Assembly (NCBI RefSeq): GCF_000379525.1
Contig: NZ_KB902486.1
Location: forward strand, 20,231 to 84,230
Source of the DNA: Lamprocystis purpurea DSM 4197
Lineage (GTDB): Bacteria; Pseudomonadota; Gammaproteobacteria; Chromatiales; Chromatiaceae
Direction: 5' to 3'
Length of the DNA: 64,000 bases
Positions 1 through 8,968 of the stretch are shown here, in pieces. The notes beneath the pieces were generated by a model that saw nothing but the letters and a program-made list of their open reading frames with translations, was not told the DNA's origin and searched no databases. The position numbers and the translations under genes were made by a program. Position 1 is the stretch's first letter. The number at the start of each line of letters is the position of its first letter.

Positions 1-86
1 CCGTAGGAGCCCGCTTGCGGGCGACGTGACCTGCCGGAATCGCGTCATTGTGCCCCACCCGTCGCCCGCAAGCGGGCTCCTACGGG
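1..86. repeat. Palindromic repeat, family F (25-bp arms)
   Basis: Arms at 1-25 and 61-85 are perfect reverse complements (each starts or ends CCGTAGGAGCCC) around a 35-bp loop, and each arm is itself a small hairpin (CCCGC TT GCGGG). This resembles REP-type elements common in gammaproteobacteria. Just downstream, CGGAAATCACCT occurs twice (99-110 and 128-139), the second copy encoding the end of slt. A diverged relative of the arm (GTGGGAGCGGGCCTGCGG) lies near 38301. The left edge may be cut by the window. Confidence 0.75.
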
Positions 87-119
87 TTGGATTTTTCGCG
101 GAAATCACCTTACGGTCGA

Positions 120-2078
120 TCATTTCCCGGAAATCACCTCACCCCCCACCGGCGGCAGCAGTTCGCTCAGGCGCACCGGCGCCAAACCCAGCCGGGCCCG
201 GTAGATGACCCGATAGGCCAGCACCCGCTCGACATAAGCACGGGTTTCAGCGAAGGGAATGGCGACGATCCACAGATCCGCGGGCGTGCACTGCGTCGGC
301 AACCAACGCGCCACCCGCCGCGGTCCGGCGTTGTAGGCCGCGGTGGCCAGGGCGGCGTGTCCGAAACGATCACGCATCCGCGCCAGGTAGTCGCTGCCCA
401 GGCGCAGATTCAGCCCCGGCTCCAGAATCTGCGTGCGGCTCGGCGCCGCGAGCCCCTGCCCGGCCGCGACCTCACGCGCGGTGTCGGGCATCAACTGCAT
501 CAGCCCCAAGGCCCCGGCGTGCGACGCCACGGTCGGATTGAAGACACTCTCCTGACGAATCACCGCGTAGATCCAATCCTCCGGCAGGGCGGTCTGCCAA
601 GCCAGTTCCGCCACCACCTCACGATACGCGAGCGGGAAGCGCAGCACGAGATCGTCCCAATAATCGGTCCGGGCCAGGGTGAAGATCGCCTGATCATGCC
701 ACTGCAGCCCGTCCGCCACCACGGCCGCGGCCAGCAGATCCGGCGTCTCCAGATCGCGGGTCAGCAGGCGCCACTCGCGGCGCATGTCCGCGTCCCGTCC
801 GACCCGGTCGAGCGCGCGAATGCGCGCCACGGCCGGCGCGGCGACGATCCGCCGGACCCGCGCGGGCTCCGCCGGAACCGGGCGGGGCTCCAGCGCATAG
901 GGCAGTCCCAGCCGATCCGCCGCGAGCATCCCCCAGAAGCTGCGTTGTCGCGCGGCCAGCCTGAAAGTCGCCGCGGCCGCCGCGTCCTCGCCCAGGGCCG
1001 CCTCCGCGCGCCCCTGCCAATACAGCCAGCGATCCCCTTTCTCGGGCAGCTCCGGCATCCGCCGCACCCAGGCGGCAACCCGCTGCCAGTCGCGCCGCGC
1101 GATCCCGGCACGCAGGCGCTGCTCCTGCTCCGCCAGATTATCCCGGTGCTCCGACAGCCGATCCCAGACCGCCAGACCCGCGGCATCGCCGACCTGATCC
1201 AGCCCGCGACCCACCCCGGCATGGGCCAGATTCCAGGCCGCCGGGTCCGCCTGGAGCACCTGCGTGTTCGCCTCCAACACGCGCGCCGCGCCGCGCGGAT
1301 CGGTACGGGCAAGCCGGCTGATCCCGTCGGCCAACATCGCGGCGCCCAGCGGATGCGGACCCCAGGGCTCACCGGGCTTCAGCAGCACCGCGGGCTGTTC
1401 GCGCAGGGCCAGCCAGCGGGTCAGCCAGGGCCGTTCCGCGGCGGGCAACTGGGCACCCAAATGACGCGCGATCCCCAACTCACCGGCCTCCATGGTCAGC
1501 CGGATACGCCGCCAGACCAACTCGGTGCTCAAGCCGCCGCGGGCGCGCCAGGCGCTGAACACCGGATCGCAGGCGGCGGGCTGCGACTGCGCCACGAGCC
1601 ACAGGGGCTCCAGCCGCGGCGCGGTGAGCGCAAGCTCCGCCTGGCCCGTCTCCACCAAGGCGCGCAGGTACAGACACTGCCGCTCCACCGATTCATCCGC
1701 GCGATAGACCCGCGCCAGTTCCGCCCAGCGCCCCGCCGCCGCCAACCGCTTCACATAGGCGCCGCGTAAGCGCTCGGTCGGCGGCGTCGCGGGAAAGGCG
1801 TCGAGCAAGGCCTCGATCTGCGCATCCGATGCCGTATCCAGATTGCGCTCCAGGTCCGCGACGCGCGTGTAAGGGTCGAGCGGATCGGCACCGGAATCCG
1901 CACCGGGGTCGGCGCCGGGGTCGGCGCCGGCCGCCGCCTCGACAGCGGCGGGGACCCGCTCGGCGGCGACCCCTCCCATGGGGTCGGGCGGCGGCACCCA
2001 GGCGAACAGCCAGCCGACCGCGGCGGCCGTCACAGCGAGTGCGGCGACACCGAGGACAACCGCGGCGGTGGGAGACAT
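120..2078 (-). CDS. slt: Soluble lytic murein transglycosylase (Slt70-type)
   Basis: A 652-residue periplasmic or membrane-anchored enzyme that cleaves the MurNAc-GlcNAc bond of peptidoglycan to give 1,6-anhydro ends. The chosen ATG at 2078 gives a hydrophobic export segment at residues 4-26; a longer frame to 2168 adds 30 residues that disrupt it. A low-complexity Ala/Asp/Pro/Gly linker (repeated GADP) follows, then a long helical superhelix as in Slt70. The C-terminal SLT domain carries the catalytic Glu in RQES (about residue 510), then GLMQLMPDTA and TAAYNAGPRRV. The last codons (EVISGK-stop) are written in a sequence that recurs after folK (AGGTGATTTCCGGG), so a repeat has been recruited into the 3-prime end. 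The family assignment is firm. Confidence 0.93.
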   Translation of the reverse strand: MSPTAAVVLGVAALAVTAAAVGWLFAWVPPPDPMGGVAAERVPAAVEAAAGADPGADPGADSGADPLDPYTRVADLERNLDTASDAQIEALLDAFPATPPTERLRGAYVKRLAAAGRWAELARVYRADESVERQCLYLRALVETGQAELALTAPRLEPLWLVAQSQPAACDPVFSAWRARGGLSTELVWRRIRLTMEAGELGIARHLGAQLPAAERPWLTRWLALREQPAVLLKPGEPWGPHPLGAAMLADGISRLARTDPRGAARVLEANTQVLQADPAAWNLAHAGVGRGLDQVGDAAGLAVWDRLSEHRDNLAEQEQRLRAGIARRDWQRVAAWVRRMPELPEKGDRWLYWQGRAEAALGEDAAAAATFRLAARQRSFWGMLAADRLGLPYALEPRPVPAEPARVRRIVAAPAVARIRALDRVGRDADMRREWRLLTRDLETPDLLAAAVVADGLQWHDQAIFTLARTDYWDDLVLRFPLAYREVVAELAWQTALPEDWIYAVIRQESVFNPTVASHAGALGLMQLMPDTAREVAAGQGLAAPSRTQILEPGLNLRLGSDYLARMRDRFGHAALATAAYNAGPRRVARWLPTQCTPADLWIVAIPFAETRAYVERVLAYRVIYRARLGLAPVRLSELLPPVGGEVISGK

Positions 2079-2160
2079 CAGGGTCTTCTTGCTAGCGCGC
2101 ACCGGTAAAGAGACGCATGTGGAGGATGGACCAGATTTGCGATATGGGGTAGGGCGACGC

Positions 2161-2315
2161 GATATCATAAATAACGAGTGAAGGACAAGTGAAATACAAT
2201 CGTTGTCGTTGTCGTTGTCGTTGTCGAGTTTATGATATCCGCCAGGATGCCGACATCGAGTCGCTTCTCCGATTACGATTACGATTACGATTACGACAAC
2301 GACAACGACAACAAC
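2161..2315. repeat. Hexanucleotide repeat element, family E, copy 1
   Basis: This fills most of the slt-phosphatase spacer (2079-2394). GATATCATAAA (2161-2171) and its perfect inverse TTTATGATATC (2229-2239) flank a (TTGTCG)n tract at 2201-2226. Downstream, TCGCTTCTCC leads into four GATTAC units (2271-2294) and three GACAAC units (2295-2312). The two tracts are reverse complements and can pair. The same TCGCTTCTC anchor and hexamer order occur at 33736-33792 and 47473-47547, which shows a dispersed family rather than chance slippage. Promoters for the divergent neighbours must lie in or beside it. Confidence 0.85.
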
Positions 2316-2394
2316 CGGGACGCCAAAGGGTTATCCTGATGGAGTTGTTTCGCTTATCCCACCACGGGACATTCCCCCCGCCCCCGAGGACTTC

Positions 2395-3207
2395 ATGCAC
2401 CCAGAACTGCGCCACCTCAGTGACCTGCTGCGCGCCACCGCCGCCGCCGAGATCATGCCCCGGTTTCGCCATACCCGTTCCAGCCGCAAGACCGACGGCA
2501 GCCTGGTGACCGAGACCGACCTGGCCGTCCAGGCGCGGATCACCGCCGCCCTGGCCCGCGACTATCCCGGCATACCCCTGCTCGGTGAGGAACAAACCGC
2601 GGCGGAGCAAGCGCATTTGCTGGACTCCGCCGGGCGCGCCGTCTGGGTGCTCGACCCACTGGACGGGACCAGCAACTACGCCTGCGGGTTCCCCGGCTTC
2701 GCCGTCTCACTCGCCCTGATCGAGGGCGGCATCACCGTCCAGGGCGCCATCCTCGACCCGGTCCGCGACGAGTGTTTCTGTGCGCTGCGCGGCGGCGGTG
2801 CCTGGTGCAACGACGCGCCGATCCGACCCTTCGCCCCCGGCCCAGCGCTCGACGACTGCCTGGCCGCCATCGATTTCAAGCGCCTGCCGCCCGAACGGGT
2901 CCCGTCCCTGTTGCGCGCCGGCGGCTTCCGTTCCCAGCGCAACCTGGGGGCGGTGGCGCTGGAGTGGTGCTGGCTCGCCGCCGGGCGCTTTCAGCTCTAC
3001 CTCCATGGCGGGCAGAAACTCTGGGACTATGCCGCCGGGCGCCTGATCGCCACCGAGGCCGGGGTCCCCTCCCGGCTCTACCAGCCCTACGGCAGCGCTC
3101 CGGCGGAAGGGCTGGACCTGGGCCAGCGGCTCGCGGTCGCCGCGGCCAACCAGGGACTCCTGGATCAATGGCTCGACTTCATCGCGCTACCGTTGCGCCC
3201 GCGGTAA
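2395..3207 (+). CDS. Inositol monophosphatase family protein
   Basis: A 270-residue Mg2+-dependent sugar-phosphate phosphatase of the IMPase/SuhB/CysQ superfamily. The metal site is complete: GEE at 64-66, DPLDGT at 87-92, and the later Asp in KLWDYAAG (D210). Length is typical of the family. The substrate cannot be read from sequence: inositol-1-phosphate, fructose-1,6-bisphosphate and 3-phosphoadenosine-5-phosphate are all possible. The start is the ATG just after the repeat-filled spacer. It stands alone between the family E repeat and the Sel1 gene, about 90 bp before the latter, so the two could share a transcript. Confidence 0.88.
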   Translation: MHPELRHLSDLLRATAAAEIMPRFRHTRSSRKTDGSLVTETDLAVQARITAALARDYPGIPLLGEEQTAAEQAHLLDSAGRAVWVLDPLDGTSNYACGFPGFAVSLALIEGGITVQGAILDPVRDECFCALRGGGAWCNDAPIRPFAPGPALDDCLAAIDFKRLPPERVPSLLRAGGFRSQRNLGAVALEWCWLAAGRFQLYLHGGQKLWDYAAGRLIATEAGVPSRLYQPYGSAPAEGLDLGQRLAVAAANQGLLDQWLDFIALPLRPR

Positions 3208-3298
3208 ATCTTGAACTTGATTCGCGCCCGGTGACCCGCAGTTTGACCCACACTGAACCAGCAACCGACCAGAGCGCTCACCACGAGGACCCCGACCG

Positions 3299-3742
3299 AT
3301 GAACCAAGACCCCCGCGGTCTGAACATGGAACTCGCCAGCGGCATCGCCGCCTTCGAGTCCAAACAATTCTCCCGCGCCGCCGGGTTGCTCAGTCCACTC
3401 GCCGCCGAGGGTGATCCCGAGGCGCAATACCGGGTCGCCATCATGGCGCAAAACGGACTCGGCATGCAGGAAAACCCGACGCTCGCGCTCCGGTATATGC
3501 AGGCCGCGGCGACCGCCGGACTGGGCCTCGCCCAGCACGGACTCGGCTTCATGTACCTCGAAGGCGAATGCGCGGAACAAGACCCGGCGCAAGCCGCCCT
3601 CTGGTTTCGCAAGGCGGCCGAACAAGGTCTCGCCGGCTCCCAGACCACGCTCGCGATGCTCTATGAACAAGGCCGCGGCGTCCCTCAGGATCAAGAGGAA
3701 GCCAATCGGCTCTACCGCCTCGCCGGTTTCGATGAACGCTGA
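3299..3742 (+). CDS. Sel1-like repeat protein (small)
   Basis: A 147-residue protein made of Sel1-type (TPR-related) helical repeats. Two clear units can be read, YRVAIMAQNGLGMQENPTLALRYMQAAA and HGLGFMYLEGECAEQDPAQAALWFRKAAEQG, followed by a third, LAMLYEQGRGVPQDQEEANRLYRLA. No signal peptide or membrane segment is seen, so it is probably cytoplasmic. Such proteins act as adaptors in protein-protein interaction; no specific partner is suggested by the neighbours. An upstream frame residue, Met10 (MELASG), is an alternative start. Confidence 0.85.
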   Translation: MNQDPRGLNMELASGIAAFESKQFSRAAGLLSPLAAEGDPEAQYRVAIMAQNGLGMQENPTLALRYMQAAATAGLGLAQHGLGFMYLEGECAEQDPAQAALWFRKAAEQGLAGSQTTLAMLYEQGRGVPQDQEEANRLYRLAGFDER

Positions 3743-3807
3743 CCGCGGGCGCCGATCCGCGTCGCGCGAGCGGCACGCCGAGCGGTCCGGTTAGACGGAA
3801 CGGTTTT

Positions 3808-3865
3808 CGGTTTTTCGTTGTTCGTTAATGCCTACCACGCATCGGGTTAGGAAAACGAAAAACCG
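3808..3865. other. Perfect 12-bp inverted repeat (possible bidirectional terminator)
   Basis: CGGTTTTTCGTT (3808-3819) is exactly inverted as AACGAAAAACCG (3854-3865) around a 34-bp loop, 65 bp after the Sel1 gene and 37 bp before the Uma2-like gene. T-rich and A-rich arms could work as a weak terminator in either direction, but the loop is long and no U-run follows, so the function is uncertain. Confidence 0.4.
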
Positions 3866-3901
3866 ACAACGACGGGCACAATCGCTGTAGAGGACGATTC
3901 C

Positions 3902-4693
3902 ATGGGTGAATCAGCAATCCGATCCGCACCGGGCCCCTTCCAGGCCAATCAGTTGAAGGACGGAGACCGCTACGAACTGTCCGGCGGACACCCGATTTAT
4001 TGCGCTCCGGCGGGGCCGGAGCACGCGGGCCGCAGCCTGACCGGAGCCGCGGTGATCGCGAGCGACCCCGACGTCGAATGGGCCGGGGTCGACGCCGGCT
4101 TCGCACCCGAGCCGGGAACCCTGCGGGCACCCGACGTCGCGGTCGCGGCCCCACCCGGCGGTCGCGGGTGGATCCCAGGCGTGCCGCTCCTGGCGGTCGA
4201 GTACGCTGGAGTCGGGCAAGATGAGGCTGACCTTCAGACCAAGATTGTCGAATTGCTGCAGGGCGGGAGCCGCTACATCTGGGTCGTGCGGCTGCTGGGT
4301 CCGCGCCGGGTGGAGGTTTATCGTACCGGCGAACCGATGCGGGTCGCGACGATCGGCGAGTCACTCACCGCGCCCGGTGTGCTGCGTAACCCGATCCCGG
4401 TGGAGGCGCTGTTCGAGCGCGCGGCGGCGGATCGGGCGGCGCTGCGCAACCTGTTGCAGCGGGCCGGCTACGCGGATCTGGATGCGGTACGGGAGGAAGG
4501 GCGAGAGGAAGGACGGGAGGAAGGTCGCGGCGAGGGCATCGCCGATGCGATCCTGACACTGCTCGCGGAACGCGGCTTGACGGCGGCACCGGACCTCGCG
4601 GCACGCATCCGCGCCTGCCGCGACCGCGACCAGCTCAAAACCTGGTTGCTGGCGGCAATGCGAGTGACCGATCCCGCCGCCCTGTTTGATTAG
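3902..4693 (+). CDS. Uma2-family (DUF820) endonuclease-like protein
   Basis: A 263-residue protein of the Uma2/DUF820 group, a PD-(D/E)xK nuclease-fold family expanded in cyanobacteria and purple bacteria. Visible core elements are the ELSGG strand, the APDVAV segment carrying the first acidic residue, and LLAVEY with the Glu, followed by QTKIVELLQGGSRYIWVV. The C-terminal part carries an (E-E-G-R)n low-complexity charged helix at about 199-212, then a short helical tail. Biological role in this family is unproven; nuclease activity is inferred from fold only. A 12-bp inverted repeat precedes it. Confidence 0.75.
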   Translation: MGESAIRSAPGPFQANQLKDGDRYELSGGHPIYCAPAGPEHAGRSLTGAAVIASDPDVEWAGVDAGFAPEPGTLRAPDVAVAAPPGGRGWIPGVPLLAVEYAGVGQDEADLQTKIVELLQGGSRYIWVVRLLGPRRVEVYRTGEPMRVATIGESLTAPGVLRNPIPVEALFERAAADRAALRNLLQRAGYADLDAVREEGREEGREEGRGEGIADAILTLLAERGLTAAPDLAARIRACRDRDQLKTWLLAAMRVTDPAALFD

Positions 4694-4767
4694 GCGGAAT
4701 TTTGCCCTGGCGCCCCCGACCGGTGTAACCTGTCGGGTCACAGCAGCAACCAAGACCCGCGCATGCG

Positions 4768-5334
4768 ATGACCATCAAGTCCGACCGTTGGATCCGCCGT
4801 ATGGCCGTCGAAAACGGCATGATCGAGCCCTTCGAGCCCGGACAGGTGCGCGAGGGTGAGGCCGGGCGGGTGATTTCCTACGGGACCTCGAGTTACGGCT
4901 ACGACATCCGCTGCGCCGACGAATTCAAGATCTTCACCAACATCAACTCGGCCATCGTCGACCCCAAGAACTTCGACTCCAACAGCTTTGTGGATCTGAA
5001 GTCCGATGTCTGCATCATCCCGCCGAACTCGTTCGCGCTGGCCCGCACGGTGGAGTATTTCCGGATTCCACGCGATGTCTTGGTGATTTGTCTCGGGAAA
5101 TCGACCTATGCCCGGTGCGGTATCATTGTGAACGTGACCCCGCTGGAGCCGGAATGGGAGGGTCATGTGACCCTGGAGTTTTCCAACACCACCACCCTGC
5201 CCGCCAAGATTTACGCCAACGAAGGGGTGGCCCAGATCCTGTTTTTCGGAGCCGACCAAGTCTGCGAGACCTCGTACAAGGACCGTTGCGGCAAGTATCA
5301 GGGACAGCGCGGGGTGACCCTGCCCAAGTCCTGA
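4768..5334 (+). CDS. dcd: dCTP deaminase
   Basis: A 188-residue enzyme converting dCTP to dUTP plus ammonia, the first step of the main route to dTMP in Gram-negative bacteria; cytoplasmic homotrimer. Family motifs are SYGYDIR (42-48), GKSTYARCG (110-118) and the catalytic Glu in GHVTLEFSN (E137, equivalent to E138 of the E. coli enzyme). Length matches the monofunctional family, with no sign of the bifunctional dCTP deaminase/dUTPase fusion. It is followed after 40 bp by the queuosine transporter on the same strand. Confidence 0.96.
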   Translation: MTIKSDRWIRRMAVENGMIEPFEPGQVREGEAGRVISYGTSSYGYDIRCADEFKIFTNINSAIVDPKNFDSNSFVDLKSDVCIIPPNSFALARTVEYFRIPRDVLVICLGKSTYARCGIIVNVTPLEPEWEGHVTLEFSNTTTLPAKIYANEGVAQILFFGADQVCETSYKDRCGKYQGQRGVTLPKS

Positions 5335-5374
5335 GGCAATCGTTTAAGCCACGGGAGCCCAGGGAACCAACCCC

Positions 5375-6139
5375 ATGAAGTTCGACCGCCCCACCATCCT
5401 GTTCCTCTTGCTGGCGGGTTTCTTCATCGCCAACGCCATCATCGCCGAGTTCATCGGCGTCAAGATCTTCGCGCTGGAAGAAACCCTGGGGCTCGCCCCC
5501 TTCGACTGGAACCTGTTCGGCCAGTCCGGGTCACTCAACTTCACCGCCGGCGTGCTGTTGTGGCCGGTGGTCTTCATCATGACCGACATCATCAACGAGT
5601 ATTTCGGCAAGCGCGGGGTGCGCTTTCTGTCGTATCTCGTGGTCGGATTGATCATCTATGCCTTCGTCTTCGCCTATCTGGCGATCGGCCTGACACCCGC
5701 GAGTTGGTGGGTCGGTATCCAGGCCAATCAGGGCGTACCGGATATGCAGGCGGCCTTTGCCGTGATCTTCGGTCAGGGACAATGGATCATCGTGGGGTCG
5801 GTCACCGCGTTTCTGATCGGCCAGATCATCGACGTGACCGTCTTCCACCGGGTGCGGCGGGTCACCGGAGACCGGATGGTATGGGCCAGGGCCACCGGAT
5901 CGACTCTGATTTCGCAACTGGTGGACAGCTTTGTGGTCCTCTATATCGCCTTCGTGCTCGGCCCGCAACAGTGGCCCACAGAGCTGTTCCTGGCGGTAGG
6001 GACGGTCAACTATGTCTATAAGTTCGTGGTCGCCATCGCACTCACGCCGTTGATCTACCTGGGGCGGGCGTTGATCGACGCCTATCTGGGTCCGGAGCAG
6101 TCACGAACGCTCAAGGAACGGGCCGCGGCGGGCGCCTAA
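5375..6139 (+). CDS. yhhQ: Queuosine precursor transporter (YhhQ family)
   Basis: A 254-residue inner-membrane protein with about six hydrophobic segments, of the YhhQ/DUF165 family that imports 7-cyano-7-deazaguanine (preQ0/preQ1) for queuosine tRNA modification. Diagnostic features are the early NAIIAEFIGVKIF segment, the FIMTDIINEYFGKR loop, the ARATGSTLISQLVDSFVV segment and a C-terminal NYVYKF helix. This copy is slightly longer than the E. coli protein, with an extended loop after the first helix (residues 30-50). It lies directly behind dcd and may be co-transcribed with it. The gene ends 45 bp before a family A palindrome. Confidence 0.9.
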   Translation: MKFDRPTILFLLLAGFFIANAIIAEFIGVKIFALEETLGLAPFDWNLFGQSGSLNFTAGVLLWPVVFIMTDIINEYFGKRGVRFLSYLVVGLIIYAFVFAYLAIGLTPASWWVGIQANQGVPDMQAAFAVIFGQGQWIIVGSVTAFLIGQIIDVTVFHRVRRVTGDRMVWARATGSTLISQLVDSFVVLYIAFVLGPQQWPTELFLAVGTVNYVYKFVVAIALTPLIYLGRALIDAYLGPEQSRTLKERAAAGA

Positions 6140-6184
6140 AGCGATTCCCAGGAATTCGCATCCCGACCGCGGGCCTCGCGCCGG

Positions 6185-6243
6185 GTGCGTAGTCAGGCCA
6201 TCCTGGCCTGACACCGTCAGGGCTGGAAGCCCTGACTACGCAC
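6185..6243 (+). repeat. Double-hairpin repeat, family A, copy 1
   Basis: The 59-bp unit runs from GTGCGTAGTCAGG to CCTGACTACGCAC, whose ends are inverted. Inside are two further hairpins, CAGGCCATCCTGGCCTG and CAGGGCTGGAAGCCCTG, giving a three-way-junction fold. It sits between the convergent yhhQ and phosphatase genes and overlaps the last codons and stop of the latter. Confidence 0.9.
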
Positions 6244-7027
6244 GGCGCCGCGCCATCACGGCGGCGAGCCGATCGAGTTGCTGGGACCACCAATACGCGG
6301 CAGCCGGGTCCTGAGTCGTGGGCAAGGACCACAGCTTGATAGCGGGGTGGATCTCCAGCATGGAAAGTGCCGCGCTGGGGTCATCGCTGATCACGGCACC
6401 CGAATCCAGGAACCACATGTTGCCCCATTGGAAGGCGTGATCCATGATGGTGTGACCGACCAGCACCAGTTCGACCCCGGCAATCTGCCTGCTGGGCAGA
6501 CCGCGCCACGCCTGATTGGCGCTGCCGCGCGACCAGAGTGCGGTCTGGCGGACCACACCGCGCCCCAGCTCCAGCGCCTCCAGGAGTTGCGGCCAGTCAC
6601 TGGTCCGCTCCACGTCCGCATGGATCAGACCGATCCGCCCCACCCCCGTCACCAGGTCCGCCGCCCAAGGCAAGGCCTCGACCCGGCCGCGCACCGCGGG
6701 ATCATCCCAGGGGTAATCCAGTGCCCAGTCGCCGCCGTTGACGATCCATTGCAGCCAAGTCTCATCATCAACGATGGCGTCGAGCATCAGTTGCTCGTGG
6801 TTCCCGCGGATGGCACGAAACCAGGGTTGTTCAAGCAGATCCAGACATTGCGATGAAAACGGACCGCGATCGATCAGATCGCCCAATGACCAGACCAGAT
6901 CCTGTTTCGGGTCGAACCCGGCGCTGTCCAGCAGTCGTTCCAGCGCATGCACCATACCGTGCAGATCGCCGACCACGAAAACGCGGCCCGGGTGAGCGGA
7001 CAAATCGACATGTTCGACGATCGACAC
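6236..7027 (-). CDS. PPP-family metallophosphatase (PrpA/ApaH-like)
   Basis: A 263-residue calcineurin-like phosphoesterase with the three PPP signatures: GDLHG at 20-24, GDLIDRGP at 49-56 and GNHE at 75-78, plus the metal-binding HAD (IGLIHAD) and the GHT of VLVGHTIMD. These resemble bacterial Ser/Thr protein phosphatases PrpA/PrpB more than the longer diadenosine tetraphosphatase ApaH, but either substrate class is possible. The last three residues and the TAG stop are encoded inside the edge of the family A repeat, so the present C-terminus was set when that element arrived. It points toward the end of yhhQ. Confidence 0.87.
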   Translation of the reverse strand: MSIVEHVDLSAHPGRVFVVGDLHGMVHALERLLDSAGFDPKQDLVWSLGDLIDRGPFSSQCLDLLEQPWFRAIRGNHEQLMLDAIVDDETWLQWIVNGGDWALDYPWDDPAVRGRVEALPWAADLVTGVGRIGLIHADVERTSDWPQLLEALELGRGVVRQTALWSRGSANQAWRGLPSRQIAGVELVLVGHTIMDHAFQWGNMWFLDSGAVISDDPSAALSMLEIHPAIKLWSLPTTQDPAAAYWWSQQLDRLAAVMARRRA

Positions 7028-7235
7028 GGGTTATTGGGTCAGGGCAATCGCCTAACAGCTCGGTCAGTGGGACACGGTGACCGCTCCCGCGGCGCCCTTG
7101 GGCGATGCGCGTCGGCCGGTTGGCCGGGCAGAACAGACTTGGCTGCTCCCGCCTTGTGGAGCATACGCGCCGCGCTTCAGCCATGAATGTATGTCCCGTA
7201 AACCCGGGATGCAAACAGGTCAGACGAACGGCAGG

Positions 7236-8447
7236 TCAGAGCACCCTTGCCGGAGCCGGGCCTTTCAACGCCGACCGGGGATGTCCGCCTCCCTGACTCC
7301 GACCGATGATCTCCCCGTAGAACGCCAGCATCCGGTCCGCCATCACCGGCGCGGACCAGGACTTGGCATAGCGGCTCGCCTCTCGTCTCAACCCATTCCG
7401 CAAATCCGGATCGGCGAGGACCCGCACCACCTTGTCGGCAAACTCCCGCTCGTCCTCGCGGGCGATCAGACAGCCACCGCCCTCCTCCAGTACCTCCGCG
7501 GTGCCCATGACCGCGGTGGAAACCACCGGCACACCCAGGGCCAGCGCCTCCAGCAGCACCAAGCCCTGGGTCTCGGTGTTGGAGGCGAACACGAAGACGT
7601 CACCGGCGCGGTAACAGTCCTCCAGTGCCCCGTCGCGATTCAGATAGCCGACGAAACAGGTGTGGCCGGCAAGCCCCAGCGCGCGCGCCTGGCGCTCCAG
7701 TGAGCCCCGCGCGGGACCCTCCCCGGCGATCACCATCAGCACGTCCGGGATCTGTCGCTTGACCTCGACCAGCATCCGCAACAGAAAATCGATATTCTTC
7801 TCATATGCGAGGCGCCCCACGTGCACCATCACCGGACGGCTCGGCGCGATCCCTTGTCGGGCGCGAAAGGCGGCCCCATCACCGCGGCTGAACTGATCGA
7901 GTTCGATCCCCGTGGGGATCACGGCGGCCGGGGTCTTGACTCCATAACGCTTGAGGACCGCGAGCATGGCGTACGAGGGCACCGCCAGGGCATCAACATC
8001 GTTGCACTGGGCGGCCGAGAAATACCGTGCAGCCAGCCGCAGCCAGGCCGACGGAATCAGCGGGACATACTTGTCCAGGTACTGCTCGAAAAAGGTATGG
8101 TAACTTTCCACCGTCGGGACACCGAGTCGGCGCGCCAAGGCGACCCCGCTGTAGTGGGCGATGAACGGCGTATGGATGTGCACCAGATCGAAACCCCGAC
8201 GCGCCAGGCCCGCGCGTTCCCGCCGCAGCGCACGCACACGCAACACGCGATCTTCCGGGTCCAGCGGCAGATACCGGGAGGGAATGCGGATGACCTCGAA
8301 GGGCTCGGGCGCCTGCTGGCCGTAGTCCGGGGCGATCAAGGTCACCTGATGGCCCTTGCCCACGAACGCGCGGGCGAAGGTCTGGATCGAGGTCGAGACC
8401 CCATTGACCCGCGGGAAGTAGACATCGGAGATCATGAGTACGCGCAT
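7236..8447 (-). CDS. GT4-type glycosyltransferase
   Basis: A 403-residue retaining GT-B glycosyltransferase, starting at the ATG that gives MRVLMISDVYFP (10 residues inside the longest frame). The N-terminal domain shows PRVNGVSTSIQTF and HIHTPF; the C-terminal donor-binding domain shows HVGRLAYEKNID, the GEGP loop and the E-x7-E motif in ETQGLVLLEALALG. The PRVNGVSTSI pattern is typical of the subfamily that glucosylates diacylglycerol or phosphatidylinositol-like lipids, so a glycolipid role is likely but not proven. It stands alone. The 208 bp before the phosphatase gene (7028-7235) hold no recognisable feature except an AATCGCCTAA motif at 7046. Confidence 0.85.
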   Translation of the reverse strand: MRVLMISDVYFPRVNGVSTSIQTFARAFVGKGHQVTLIAPDYGQQAPEPFEVIRIPSRYLPLDPEDRVLRVRALRRERAGLARRGFDLVHIHTPFIAHYSGVALARRLGVPTVESYHTFFEQYLDKYVPLIPSAWLRLAARYFSAAQCNDVDALAVPSYAMLAVLKRYGVKTPAAVIPTGIELDQFSRGDGAAFRARQGIAPSRPVMVHVGRLAYEKNIDFLLRMLVEVKRQIPDVLMVIAGEGPARGSLERQARALGLAGHTCFVGYLNRDGALEDCYRAGDVFVFASNTETQGLVLLEALALGVPVVSTAVMGTAEVLEEGGGCLIAREDEREFADKVVRVLADPDLRNGLRREASRYAKSWSAPVMADRMLAFYGEIIGRSQGGGHPRSALKGPAPARVL

Positions 8448-8529
8448 GGAAGCTTGAGTGCTCCTGGTCATCGGCAAATCTTGAAATGGTAACGGTTCGA
8501 CGCCGCCCGCCTGATTAAGGAATCATGAC

Positions 8530-8952
8530 ATGACCAGATACACCAGGGACACCAGACCCGCGATCGCCGCCCTGCTCGCCGCCATCATCGCCGCGCCCTG
8601 GACCGGCCGGCCCGCGCACGCGGCGCCGGCCCCGACCTTGTGGGGCTATGGGGTCAAGTCGTGCGGCGACTTCGTGGCCGCGGCGCCAGGCGCTGATACG
8701 CCGGCCGCGGTCGGCAGCGAGGACTATCTGCGCTATCGGGAATGGCTGGCCGGGTTGGTCACCGGGATCAACCTGGCGACCGCCTCGGATGTGCTGCGCG
8801 GGGCCGAACTGGAGGCCGCCCTGGGGCGCATCCGCACCCACTGCAAGGCGCATCCGAGTGATGATTTTTTCAATGCTAGCATGACCTTGATTCGCACGCT
8901 CGGCCGCGACAAAAGCCCGGCCGGCAAGGGGAGCAAGAGCGCGGCCGACTGA
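8530..8952 (+). CDS. Exported small protein, Rap1a/HdeA-like
   Basis: A 140-residue secreted protein. A signal peptide (positive start, hydrophobic residues 10-22, predicted cleavage after AHA at about residue 31) is followed by a compact domain with KSCGDF near its start, YREWLAGLVTGIN in the middle and IRTHCKAHPSDDFFNA near its end. Two cysteines in this arrangement are typical of the small periplasmic HdeA/Rap1a-immunity-like group, where they form a disulfide. The C-terminal tail is rich in Lys, Gly and Ser. Function is unknown. A DUF29 gene follows after 16 bp, so the two probably form a small operon. Confidence 0.7.
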   Translation: MTRYTRDTRPAIAALLAAIIAAPWTGRPAHAAPAPTLWGYGVKSCGDFVAAAPGADTPAAVGSEDYLRYREWLAGLVTGINLATASDVLRGAELEAALGRIRTHCKAHPSDDFFNASMTLIRTLGRDKSPAGKGSKSAAD

Positions 8953-8968
8953 CCATGAGGTAACAAGT

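Noticed and set aside
48-1769. Long plus-strand open frame of 573 codons opposite slt
   Set aside because: It is rich in Arg, Pro and His with no domain and mirrors the high-GC third positions of slt on the other strand.
2189-2509. Frame with RCRCRC and RLRLRL runs
   Set aside because: Translation of the hexanucleotide repeat; overlaps the start of the phosphatase gene in another frame.
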